From a virus, in IMG/VR virus record IMGVR_UViG_3300036845_000196, positions 1 to 64,000 of that record: a stretch of 64,000 nt of DNA; one strand, 5' to 3'. The position numbers and the translations under genes were made by a program. The notes beneath the pieces were generated by a model. That model was given only the letters and a program-made list of their open reading frames with translations, made no database searches and had not been told where the DNA came from. Shown here one piece after another: positions 23,580 to 31,179 of the stretch (the stretch's first letter is position 1; each line of letters opens with the position of its first letter).

Positions 23580-24305
23580 CTACGTTCGCGGCGGCGTCGC
23601 CAGCGGCGCCGGAGTTTTCGACGACCAGCCCTCCGAGGTGAATTTCTTCATCGCTTCCTCGGTCTGCGCCGATTTGAGCAGCGTCTGCGTATGCGCCATC
23701 CAACTCGGCCCCATCTGCGGGTTATCGACATAACCGGAGGCGCCAAAGTTTTGTTGATATGCCGACAAAAAACTCATCGAAGCCGCCAACGTCAAGTCTG
23801 GAAAATACACCGAAAGCAACGTGGTCACATTGGTGGACGACAGCGGCTTTGGTCGGTATGTGCCGACCACCTCAGCCTGATAGTTCTGATCCGGCCACGG
23901 CGCGATGATGTAGGTCGTCTGCGATGACGGCGCAAAATACTGCGGCACGCCTGAGCCAACCGAACTCGGAAACGTAAAATCCATGAACTCGCGCGAGCTT
24001 GGCGTTAGCGCATTGCGCGTGCCGAGATTCGGGTTGCTCTGCCCAGCCGGGGTAATCGCATAAATATTATTGACCACGATGAACGTTCCATTCGCAGACG
24101 GCAACGAAAACTGCCGCAAGCCGGCGACAAACGTGGTCGATGAATCCGACGTGATGGTGTTGAGCAATTGCAGTTCGCGATAAAGCATTTGCTCCATGTC
24201 GTCGATCGTATTTGGGAGCGCAGCCTGAAAGCCGGGATCGTTCGAGGGGATGCCCTGGAGCATGTTGGCGAGGCTAGAGACCAGTGTGGAATAGTTGAGG
24301 CTCAT
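23580..24305 (-). CDS. tail adaptor-like structural protein (241 aa)
   Basis: The ATG at 24305 (MSLNYSTLVSSLANMLQ) overlaps the previous stop by ATGA; an upstream MDGGG start is less likely. The layout NTIDDMEQMLYRELQLLNT, a beta-rich middle, and a C-terminal helical hairpin matches a phage adaptor-like family found with gp10-type proteins (comparable in position to P22 gp4). Function inferred from this resemblance and position. Confidence 0.6.
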   Translation of the reverse strand: MSLNYSTLVSSLANMLQGIPSNDPGFQAALPNTIDDMEQMLYRELQLLNTITSDSSTTFVAGLRQFSLPSANGTFIVVNNIYAITPAGQSNPNLGTRNALTPSSREFMDFTFPSSVGSGVPQYFAPSSQTTYIIAPWPDQNYQAEVVGTYRPKPLSSTNVTTLLSVYFPDLTLAASMSFLSAYQQNFGASGYVDNPQMGPSWMAHTQTLLKSAQTEEAMKKFTSEGWSSKTPAPLATPPRT

Positions 24306-26014
24306 CGGCCCACCACCGTCCAATGAGACCCGTTATACCAACCCAGCACGGTAGACCCCCCGCTGCCGGCGATGTTCGCACCAAATGCAGTGGTGTTGGA
24401 ATCGGTGACGCAGGCTATCATGCCCGCTTGAGGCGCACTCGGCAACGCCGTGAACACGCTATTGCCGACGGCTGGCGTGGCTGAATCCGACAAACCCATT
24501 TTTTGCGAAAACCCGGCCGACATATTCGGCGGCCACGTCACGCTCTTGTCGCCGACAATCTGAGCCGCCCTCGTCATGAAAAATTGCTGGCCCGAGATTC
24601 CGGTCGTATTACCAGTGAAGGACAGCGGCCCACTGACGTCGATGAGCGCACCGGAATCGCCAACCAACAAAGCATTTGTCATTCCAAACGTTCCGTTGAT
24701 GCGAAGCGCGATTTGCGGCTGGCAAACGGCCCGATCTGTAAGACTGATAAAAGCTGAGGCCGTACCGCTCAGGCTATTTCCAACTCCAACATTTATTGAA
24801 ACTTGATTTGACCCAGCTACGTCATTGCCGTTCGGACCATTCAGGCCAAAATCACAATTGTTGATATCGACGATGCAAAACTGACCGCCAGCATTGATAA
24901 AGGTACAGGCACTCGTTCCGCTATTCGAAAATCCAATTCCGTCAAATCCCACGGAATTATAATCCGTCAGCGACAGCGCCGTTTGATGGTCTGCTATCTG
25001 CCACGCACACGCAGTTGCGCTGGTCAGGTTGCCAAAGATCGTGACCTGGCTGCCACCTTGCGTCAGTGCGCCGCTCACACTAACATTCTCGGCGACCGGA
25101 ACGGAAGTCGTCTGCGGCAACTGAATACGAATCAAATTGCCGCCCTGTTGCAACGTCTGATTCTGAATGACGGAGAACGCGTGTTGTATTGTTTTGAAAG
25201 ACCCAGTGCCGCCCTGCGCACCGAGCCCGTCGTTGACCGACGAATCGGTCCCATTGACATTATCGACGTTAAAGGTGATGGACGAGCCAACTCTCAGCGA
25301 CCACGGTTGAATGCCTGGCGACACGATCCATTTGTTGTTGTCATTGATAAGCAACAAACTCTGCTGCGGCCACAGAATCGAAGTCGCAATCCCGTTGAGC
25401 AGCATCGTCTTGCCGCGTCCGGTATCCTCGTTATAAATCTGGCACCAGAAATTTGACTCATAACCGCTTGCGGTATTGGCCGTCAGTTGAAACAGCGTGT
25501 TTCCGCCCAGAGCGATCAACTTGCCGAAATCCGTGGTGGCGAGCGTGTAATTTGCCGTCTGCGCGTTGCGGCCGAACAGCAAACTTGCCGGAATCTGCCA
25601 CGATGGCGGCGATGTCGAGCCTTGGCTGGTGAGAACTTGATTTGCCGTGGTGGCGCCAACAACGCTCAGCGCGCTCGTTGCGTTGCCCAACACCACGCCA
25701 TCAAGCGCAAGTGCGGCAGTGCCGATGCCGCCGTTGACGACGCCAAGCACGCCAGTCACGTTGGCCGTCGTGCCGAGATTGAGTTGCTGAAAACTCGGCG
25801 CCGTCGCCGTACCGTTAGCAATGAGCGGCAACCCCGTCGCACCGTTCGGCAGGATGTACGACGCCAGCGCGGACGCCGTCATCTGATAGTTGATGCCGTT
25901 AGATGCGTTGCCGGGCGAGACTACCTCCAGCAGTTCAGAGCCGGACAACGAGCCCGTGAATTGCTGCAGCGAGGTCAGCCGACCGTCGGAGGGATATGTC
26001 GAGGGATTTGCCAT
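24302..26014 (-). CDS. tail fibre/spike-like beta-helical protein (570 aa)
   Basis: Begins MANPSTYPSDGRLTSLQQFT, a start shared in style with the neighbouring fibre genes. The N-terminal ~100 residues are an anchor-like region (SELLEVVSPGNASNGINYQ); the middle from about 230 to 460 has the ladder of short strands and turns seen in right-handed beta-helix spikes (SVSGALTQGGSQVTIFGNL). The end (TDSNTTAFGANIAGSGG then GWYNGSHWTVVGR) is a small beta domain that I recognise from many phage fibres. Likely receptor-binding. Confidence 0.65.
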   Translation of the reverse strand: MANPSTYPSDGRLTSLQQFTGSLSGSELLEVVSPGNASNGINYQMTASALASYILPNGATGLPLIANGTATAPSFQQLNLGTTANVTGVLGVVNGGIGTAALALDGVVLGNATSALSVVGATTANQVLTSQGSTSPPSWQIPASLLFGRNAQTANYTLATTDFGKLIALGGNTLFQLTANTASGYESNFWCQIYNEDTGRGKTMLLNGIATSILWPQQSLLLINDNNKWIVSPGIQPWSLRVGSSITFNVDNVNGTDSSVNDGLGAQGGTGSFKTIQHAFSVIQNQTLQQGGNLIRIQLPQTTSVPVAENVSVSGALTQGGSQVTIFGNLTSATACAWQIADHQTALSLTDYNSVGFDGIGFSNSGTSACTFINAGGQFCIVDINNCDFGLNGPNGNDVAGSNQVSINVGVGNSLSGTASAFISLTDRAVCQPQIALRINGTFGMTNALLVGDSGALIDVSGPLSFTGNTTGISGQQFFMTRAAQIVGDKSVTWPPNMSAGFSQKMGLSDSATPAVGNSVFTALPSAPQAGMIACVTDSNTTAFGANIAGSGGSTVLGWYNGSHWTVVGR

Positions 26015-26028
26015 CGGTTAGGTTTTCT

Positions 26029-26124
26029 GGGTCACGAGGGCGGAGTGGCTACGGTGCGGTCACCATATCTCTGAAGACCGTTGACCGAGTCCGGTCTCTC
26101 CAACAAACAAACTCTCGTGAAACC
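26029..26124. repeat. paired family-B elements with nothing between them
   Basis: An inverted B1 element (26029-26063, gggtcacgagg through gtgcggtcacc) is followed after ~16 bp by a forward B2 element (26080-26124, GTTGACCGAGTCCGG through CTCTCGTGA). No ORF fits in the interval. Elsewhere the same pair encloses a gene, so this looks like an unfilled or emptied cassette. Confidence 0.75.
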
Positions 26125-26138
26125 AATCTTTCCTTTCC

Positions 26139-26579
26139 TTAAGAAGTTGCCGCCTGCATATAGATCGTCGAAGTCTCCAACGCTCGCGCCCGCGACGGTT
26201 GTTGCGTGTTCGGCACCGGATAGGCCGCACTCATTGTCGTGCCTTCCAGATATTTCGGCAGCGCATCGCCCACGCCGCTCGGATCGGTCGTATTGGCTTC
26301 ATACATCCGCACCCACACTTCATCGATCGGGTAAGGCTCGATGCGCGCATTCGGGATAGACACCGGATCGGGCGGCAGGATGATGGAGCCGAGCTGGCGG
26401 TTTGGTACGTCGAGTTGATCGGCGAAGCATAGGATTCTTTTGTTAATTAACTGCGTTCCGGCCCAATCGTATTGCCACTGCAAATCCACCTGATTCCCGA
26501 TGAAGCCAGATTTATCATCTGTCGCCCATGCGCGCGGATGATTGGTGTCTGTTTGAGTTCGGCGAGGATGAGGGCGCAT
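26139..26579 (-). CDS. virion structural protein, adaptor-like (146 aa)
   Basis: ATG at 26579 with AGGAAGG upstream. Product has a Trp/Asp-rich core (VDLQWQYDWAG, DEVWVRMYEANTTD) and Pro-rich turn segments. The composition and neighbours (adaptor and fibre genes) suggest a head-tail connector or tail tubular component. No specific family recognised. Confidence 0.5.
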   Translation of the reverse strand: MRPHPRRTQTDTNHPRAWATDDKSGFIGNQVDLQWQYDWAGTQLINKRILCFADQLDVPNRQLGSIILPPDPVSIPNARIEPYPIDEVWVRMYEANTTDPSGVGDALPKYLEGTTMSAAYPVPNTQQPSRARALETSTIYMQAATS

Positions 26580-26598
26580 TTTACCTTCCTACAACCTT

Positions 26599-27312
26599 TC
26601 AGCGAAAATAAGAATTCAAATTTGGCGCGAGAAGGAGCGGCACGTTTTCCGTATCCTGCGCCGCCGCGATTCGCCACGCTTCCTCCGCGTCATCTTTACA
26701 CAATTTTCGGAACGTCAGCCCGTCCATTCCGGGCGGCGGTGGATAAAGCCGCGAGAACCGCGACGTGAGCCCGGACACCATGGCATCGAGCCAACGGTAG
26801 GGCAGGTTCGGCGTCTCACCCCCAGCAAGCCCGGCGTCCTGAATCTGCGTGCACGAGAAATAATCGAACGTGTATGGCCCATTGCTGTCCGGCACTGGGT
26901 AGAACGTCACGGTCGGCGCTATGAGCCTATCCATCCAATATACTGTGACGCTGCCTTGAGTTTGTTGATTTGCGTAACTTAAATACTCAGTTCGGGAGAT
27001 CGGCGTAATATATCGACGCGACTCTTGGGATGTCCCAAAATTTAGAACCACGGAAGCATCAAGAATCAAAACAGTTTGCAAGGGTAAATTAATTGTTGCC
27101 ACACCAGGCGTCAGAACGACCTGATTCCTAACAACGGACCATAAATTTACTTGCCGATTGGACCACTCAACAAACAACAAATTAATTTCGCGCCTCGCGG
27201 TAAGCATATGTTCTTGGCGAATTTCGGGGGCACGAATATAAACTCTCTCAAATGCCGCAAGGACACATTCTCCATTACTCGGACTGAATATAAAGGTGCC
27301 AGAACTAGCCAT
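26599..27312 (-). CDS. virion connector-type protein, reconstituted after homing-endonuclease insertion (237 aa)
   Basis: ATG at 27312 overlaps the stop of the GIY-YIG ORF (ATGGCTAG). Residues 1-35 (MASSGTFIFSPSNGECVLAA, then FERVYIRAPEIRQEH) are nearly identical (30 of 35) to the first 35 residues of the upstream ORF but use different, AT-richer codons; this region extends to about 26930 before returning to the usual GC-rich style. The body (LLFVEWSNRQVNLWSVV, YRWLDAMVSGLTSRFSRLYP) resembles podovirus head-tail adaptor proteins such as P22 gp4-like. Confidence 0.65.
   Translation of the reverse strand: MASSGTFIFSPSNGECVLAAFERVYIRAPEIRQEHMLTARREINLLFVEWSNRQVNLWSVVRNQVVLTPGVATINLPLQTVLILDASVVLNFGTSQESRRYITPISRTEYLSYANQQTQGSVTVYWMDRLIAPTVTFYPVPDSNGPYTFDYFSCTQIQDAGLAGGETPNLPYRWLDAMVSGLTSRFSRLYPPPPGMDGLTFRKLCKDDAEEAWRIAAAQDTENVPLLLAPNLNSYFR
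27206..27312 (-). repeat. recoded second copy of a 35-codon 5' gene segment
   Basis: Codes the same peptide as 28104-28210 with five conservative substitutions, but many third codon positions differ (for example CGGATGTAG against CGAATATAA on the plus strand). It restores the start of the interrupted virion gene. Confidence 0.85.
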
Positions 27313-28210
27313 CGCACCACTCAAACGATAAACCGGCCGCTGCGCCACCCGCCACAGGACGCTTATCGCGCAGCGCGCGCTGGAGAGTATCGTGTTTCAT
27401 TCCATAAAACCGCACGGCGGCTTTCATGCTTTCATAAACCACACCATCAGTTAGACACCGGATCGCCTTCATTCGTTTTTTATTGGCGCCCCTCATATTG
27501 GTCAGCCATATCTCTAACGTTTCTGGCGTCGGCGCCTTGGGAGTGGGCCAGAATGGCCGACTAGCGGCGATCTTCGCAACGGTCTCGGGACTGCGCTTTT
27601 TACCAAGCCAATAGCGCGACGGGTTTAATGCGCGCGACGCCGTTCGCTTGGCAATGGATTCCGCTGAGAGCGTTGCGCCCAATCTTCCGCTAGGTTTCCC
27701 CTTGCGTGACTCACTCATTCTCTTTCGCGATTCTTCGGAGTGTTTCCAACCTTGCGGGCCAGACAGGCCACCAGCGGCGATATTGTACTGCGGCTTATGC
27801 TGTTCGATGAGTTCCCTCTCACGGCGTAAAGCGGTTTTGGTATCAACACACGCTTCTAAAATCGAAAATTCAAAATGTTCGGCGCCGTACTTCCGCAACG
27901 CTCTGTTAAATGCCCCTTCATAACCAGCCCTCGCGGAGGCCCGATGCCCGCGCGACCGGACGCGCAAACCCCTTGCGGTCATGCCAATATATCGCTTGCC
28001 GTTTATCTTGTTAACGGCTTGATACACAATGATTAATGGACCATCTTCCATATCGGAAATATAGCACAAATCGGGAACTTCCGCAAGTCTTCCGCAGCGC
28101 CTGATGTGTTCCTGGCGCAGTTCCGGCGCGCGGATGTAGACGCGCTCGAAGGCGGCGAGGACGCATTCGCCGTTCGAGGGGCCGAAAACGTAAGTGCCAG
28201 AACTCGTCAC
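27305..28210 (-). CDS. GIY-YIG homing endonuclease fused to a duplicated virion-gene start (301 aa)
   Basis: Residues 1-35 are the virion protein start (MTSSGTYVFGPSNGECVLAA). After a ~20-residue junction the GIY-YIG domain follows (LIIVYQAVNK, RYIGMTARGLRVR), with the catalytic-type Arg and a Glu further on (RRERELIEQHKPQYN). Then NUMOD3-like repeats (SESRKGKPSGRLG, LGKKRSPETVAKIAASR) and a C-terminal DNA-binding element (YESMKAAVRFYGMKHDTLQ). An internal ATG at 28051 could start the nuclease alone. The enzyme interrupts the original gene, whose function is restored downstream. Confidence 0.8.
   Translation of the reverse strand: MTSSGTYVFGPSNGECVLAAFERVYIRAPELRQEHIRRCGRLAEVPDLCYISDMEDGPLIIVYQAVNKINGKRYIGMTARGLRVRSRGHRASARAGYEGAFNRALRKYGAEHFEFSILEACVDTKTALRRERELIEQHKPQYNIAAGGLSGPQGWKHSEESRKRMSESRKGKPSGRLGATLSAESIAKRTASRALNPSRYWLGKKRSPETVAKIAASRPFWPTPKAPTPETLEIWLTNMRGANKKRMKAIRCLTDGVVYESMKAAVRFYGMKHDTLQRALRDKRPVAGGAAAGLSFEWCDG
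28104..28210 (-). repeat. original copy of the 35-codon 5' gene segment
   Basis: GC-rich coding in the style of neighbouring virion genes; this is likely the ancestral 5' end of the connector gene, now separated from its 3' part by the endonuclease. Confidence 0.85.
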
Positions 28211-29119
28211 TTAAAATCCCCAATAAGCGTGTTGATTGCTATTAAGCGCCGTGCGCTGGGTGCCGGTGAAGGCGACGTTGTCCCAGGCGCCACCTTCTGT
28301 CATTTCGGCTGTAACAGTCCCCTGCGTAAGGCCCACCAAAGGAGCGGCAGTAGTTGTAGAACCTGTTGCTGTGTTAGTAGCCTCCGTTCCATCTACATTT
28401 AAGACAGAACTTGTACCAGTGATAACTCCGTTACCGGCGTGCCAGGAGCCATCTGCAACACTGGTTCTCGCAACAAATCCAGACGTTCCTCCAACTATTC
28501 TCCATACGTTGGCGGCGGCGTTCGCGATAATTCTATTTCCCGCCGCGGCTCCGCCGGCATTTTCACCGGCAAACACAAAAGCCGCCGTGCCGGTTGTACG
28601 ATTGGCAACTGTACTGAGAGAAACCACACCAGTTGCTGGTGTGAAGTTCCCAGAGGCAGACATTGTAGCAGATGAATTTGAAAAATTAAGACACGGCAAC
28701 GCGCCGAGCGCATTTAACACCACCGCAGGCTGGTTAGCCGCCGTCGGCTGCACGACGTGATTACCGTTGCCGGTTTGGTCATACAGCTTAGAACACGTTC
28801 CCGTTGTCGCCGCCAAAAACGTTGTCAACGTCGCAACGTCGAGATTGCCGTTGGCAAGAACATTGATCGTGATGGTCGTGCTATCCGAAGCCCGAAGCAC
28901 GTCCATCGCCGGATTGTTGCCCGGCGCCGCATAGGCTGCGCTATAGCCGCGCAATCCCCACCACATCGAAGCGCTGGCGACAAGATCGCCAGGTCCGACA
29001 TAACTGGCTGGAGGCGCGGACGTTCCCGGCAACACGGTATTATCGCCCGTTGGCGCACCGTTGACGATTCCTGCCGTACTCGCCGTCAGGACCGAGTTAT
29101 TTCCCGTCGGATCGGCCAT
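28211..29119 (-). CDS. fibre protein with arabinofuranosidase/concanavalin-like domain (302 aa)
   Basis: Begins MADPTGNNSVLTASTAGIVN, the same MADPTG start used by the next gene. From about residue 60 the pattern WGLRGYSAAYAAPGNNPAMD, ADGNLD-type, FLAATTGTCSKLYDQTGNGN, and a lectin-like strand set (CLNFSNSSATMSASGNF, GSWHAGNGVITGTSSVLNVD) matches phage and bacterial proteins of the ArabFuran-catalytic/concanavalin-A-like fold. This suggests a glycan-binding or depolymerase fibre. The catalytic residues cannot be judged here. Confidence 0.65.
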   Translation of the reverse strand: MADPTGNNSVLTASTAGIVNGAPTGDNTVLPGTSAPPASYVGPGDLVASASMWWGLRGYSAAYAAPGNNPAMDVLRASDSTTITINVLANGNLDVATLTTFLAATTGTCSKLYDQTGNGNHVVQPTAANQPAVVLNALGALPCLNFSNSSATMSASGNFTPATGVVSLSTVANRTTGTAAFVFAGENAGGAAAGNRIIANAAANVWRIVGGTSGFVARTSVADGSWHAGNGVITGTSSVLNVDGTEATNTATGSTTTAAPLVGLTQGTVTAEMTEGGAWDNVAFTGTQRTALNSNQHAYWGF

Positions 29120-29123
29120 AAGT

Positions 29124-29753
29124 TCACCGCCGCCGTCGCGCCTGCATCACGCCGTAGACGGCGGTCGTTGAAGTCGCAAACGTCCCCAGCGCATTCAAAA
29201 ACGTGGTGCCAGCCGCAGCAAGACTGATACGCGTCGGCCCTACATTCACGCCGGTATCGACGCCACCTGTGAGCCCCGCACCCAAGCCAAGTTGGAATTC
29301 GGCGCCAGAGGTCAGGCCCGGTAACGCCGTATTCGAGACTGTGCTGATGCCGACCGCGAGACCTGTCAGCACCGTGAGAGATTGGACGTGAACGAAGCCG
29401 GAGCCCCACACATCCCAGTCGCCGGCGCTCAGCACCATTGATGCGACGCTGGTTGCCACACCATTTGACATAAGAATCGCCGACGCAGCCGATAGCGCCA
29501 CGCTGGTATATTCCCCAACGTTGCCCGCAGACGCAGCACTTGACGTGGCCACACCGGGAATTTGGCCAAGGATTGCAGTGCCCGCTGGGCCGATCGCCAC
29601 ACCGTTCGAACTGATGACCAGGATATTCGTCGTACCGCCTCCGCTCGACAGGTCGCCGCCAAATGCGGGCATGACCGTAGAGGACAACGTTCCCGTCGTG
29701 AGATTCGACGCGTTATTCGGAACCTGACTATTGATACCCGTCGGGTCCGCCAT
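29124..29753 (-). CDS. fibre-associated structural protein (209 aa)
   Basis: Begins MADPTGINSQVPNNASNLTT. A beta-rich protein with a YTSVALSAASAILMSNGVAT-type motif typical of phage tail proteins that trimerise. It sits 4 bp from the next fibre gene and shares its N-terminal signature, so both may attach to the same tail position. Function not resolved. Confidence 0.55.
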   Translation of the reverse strand: MADPTGINSQVPNNASNLTTGTLSSTVMPAFGGDLSSGGGTTNILVISSNGVAIGPAGTAILGQIPGVATSSAASAGNVGEYTSVALSAASAILMSNGVATSVASMVLSAGDWDVWGSGFVHVQSLTVLTGLAVGISTVSNTALPGLTSGAEFQLGLGAGLTGGVDTGVNVGPTRISLAAAGTTFLNALGTFATSTTAVYGVMQARRRR

Positions 29754-30413
29754 TTACGGACTCCCGATGCCGGTCTGGATTCCAGTGGCGCGCACGGAAC
29801 CCGTACCCGCGCTGATCAAAAGCCGCCACGCCGTGATGGGGTCATTCGAGGCGCCATCGATGGTCGCTGTTGCATTGACGATGGACGGCTGATTGAACGG
29901 TTGCGGAAACGCCTGCCCCACCGCCAGATTATTTGGATCGTCGTAGGTGTATTGGATCGAAAACGTTGCCGCCCCGGTCGCGAGCTGACAGGCAAACGAA
30001 ATATTCGACGGCATCGCGTGCCAGTTCATGATGTTCCAGATGCTCGACCCCACGCCGTTGACGCCAACCGAAACCGTCGCCGCGGTCGAAGCATTCGTTT
30101 GCGCCACCGATGAGTTTGACGGCTGCACCGAAACGACGGTGAGATAATCCATATTCGACTGCACAGCGCCGGCCGTCGCGTTGCCACCGGCAAGATACTC
30201 CGAAGCCGGGAAGCCCGCTTGGTTGGTGCCGACAATGTGAAAATAAATCGCCGAATCATTACCCGACGACGTGATCAGCAAGCGCCGCTGCCACACGCCG
30301 GGCACATTCGCGGTCGCAAGCGCCAGCGCACTCGTGGTCGCCGCCCCGGCATTAACGACGCTCGACGCATTGCCGGCTACCAGATTGTAGTTGTTGACGA
30401 CAATCGGCAGCAT
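29754..30413 (-). CDS. virion structural protein (219 aa)
   Basis: Starts MLPIVVNNYNLVAGNASSVV directly after the stop of its upstream neighbour. It is beta-rich, with NASTAATVSVGVNGVGSSIW and a distinct distal block (FSIQYTYDDPNNLAVGQAFP). Composition resembles head decoration or tail tube proteins, but the family is not recognised. Confidence 0.55.
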   Translation of the reverse strand: MLPIVVNNYNLVAGNASSVVNAGAATTSALALATANVPGVWQRRLLITSSGNDSAIYFHIVGTNQAGFPASEYLAGGNATAGAVQSNMDYLTVVSVQPSNSSVAQTNASTAATVSVGVNGVGSSIWNIMNWHAMPSNISFACQLATGAATFSIQYTYDDPNNLAVGQAFPQPFNQPSIVNATATIDGASNDPITAWRLLISAGTGSVRATGIQTGIGSP

Positions 30414-30665
30414 CTAGTGCATCCTGTCCGAACGATGCCTCACCGCGCCACCGTCCATTCTGTGCTGCTCGTCGTGTTGTTTGATGCCGGGAAATTTCTT
30501 GTGGACTTTTGCGCGAATCTTCGCCTTCAACTCCGGATGAAACTGCGACGCGCGAGCCAACGCGTTCCTGGCGTGAGAGGCATCCTGAATCGGGAATGAC
30601 CGATCCGGCCCCGCAAAATCCTTGGTGGGAATTTTATTACGCCGCGCCGCAATCAACCGCGCCAT
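30414..30665 (-). CDS. DUF6582-like small virion-region protein (83 aa)
   Basis: ATG at 30665, 18 bp downstream of a family-B B2 element. The core IPTKDFAGPDRSFPIQDASH, ARNALARASQ and IRAKVHKKFP matches a small domain found in many phage and prophage proteins (I recall it as DUF6582). It ends with DGGAVRHRSDRMH, the GG-x-V basic motif shared across virion proteins here. Confidence 0.65.
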   Translation of the reverse strand: MARLIAARRNKIPTKDFAGPDRSFPIQDASHARNALARASQFHPELKAKIRAKVHKKFPGIKQHDEQHRMDGGAVRHRSDRMH

Positions 30666-30683
30666 CTTGAACCCCAGCGGGAT

Positions 30684-30728
30684 GTTGACCGAGTCCGGCG
30701 CCTATCCCGCAAAGGCCCTCTCGTGAGG
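30684..30728 (+). repeat. family-B boundary element (B2 type)
   Basis: GTTGACCGAGTCCGG then CCCTCTCGTGAGG. On the minus strand it lies directly upstream of the DUF6582-like gene. No inverted partner is seen at the other end of that gene. Confidence 0.75.
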
Positions 30729-30739
30729 CAAACGGTGCC

Positions 30740-31159
30740 TCAGTCCGACATGCCGCCCTCTTGCGTCTTCGGCGAGGACTCCGCAGACGCCGTGCGATGC
30801 GCGCTCGACAGCGGCGACGTATCCGCTCCCACACCACCACCACGCTTGCGCCCGGGACGACTGTGGCTCATCGAATGACCGTGGCGATTCTTCATCTCGT
30901 GGCCATCGTCATGAGCGCCCGCCACATGCCCCCCGCGTTTGAAGCCAGCCCGATCGGAGCGATGCTTCACCCCACCGCCGGTCATCAGACCGAGAACTTT
31001 GCCGCCGGCCGCGCGCTTCTTATGCACCTTGCCGCCGCGCTTTTTCTCGTCGCCCTTGGCATATTCTTCCTTGCCTTCGGCTTCCTTGATCACATCGGGA
31101 TTGCCCGACGCCACCATGTTCAAACGACCGCCGCCGGCCTTGTGTCTTGCTCTGCTCAT
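30740..31159 (-). CDS. basic Gly/Lys/His-rich virion-associated protein (139 aa)
   Basis: Contains five or more copies of a short motif: RGGKV, AGGKV, GGGVKHRSDR, RGGHV and RGGGV, with runs of Lys/His/Arg between them. The protein is likely largely disordered and DNA- or capsid-associated. The GGGVKHRSDR motif recurs in the neighbouring 83-residue protein and the 240-residue protein at 41768. No domain recognised. Confidence 0.55.
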   Translation of the reverse strand: MSRARHKAGGGRLNMVASGNPDVIKEAEGKEEYAKGDEKKRGGKVHKKRAAGGKVLGLMTGGGVKHRSDRAGFKRGGHVAGAHDDGHEMKNRHGHSMSHSRPGRKRGGGVGADTSPLSSAHRTASAESSPKTQEGGMSD

Positions 31160-31179
31160 GGCGCTACTTGGCCTCCAAG

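Noticed and set aside
27305-28210. Intein reading of the GIY-YIG ORF
   Set aside because: No splice residues (no Cys/Ser at the first position or His-Asn end), and the downstream gene has its own overlapping start.
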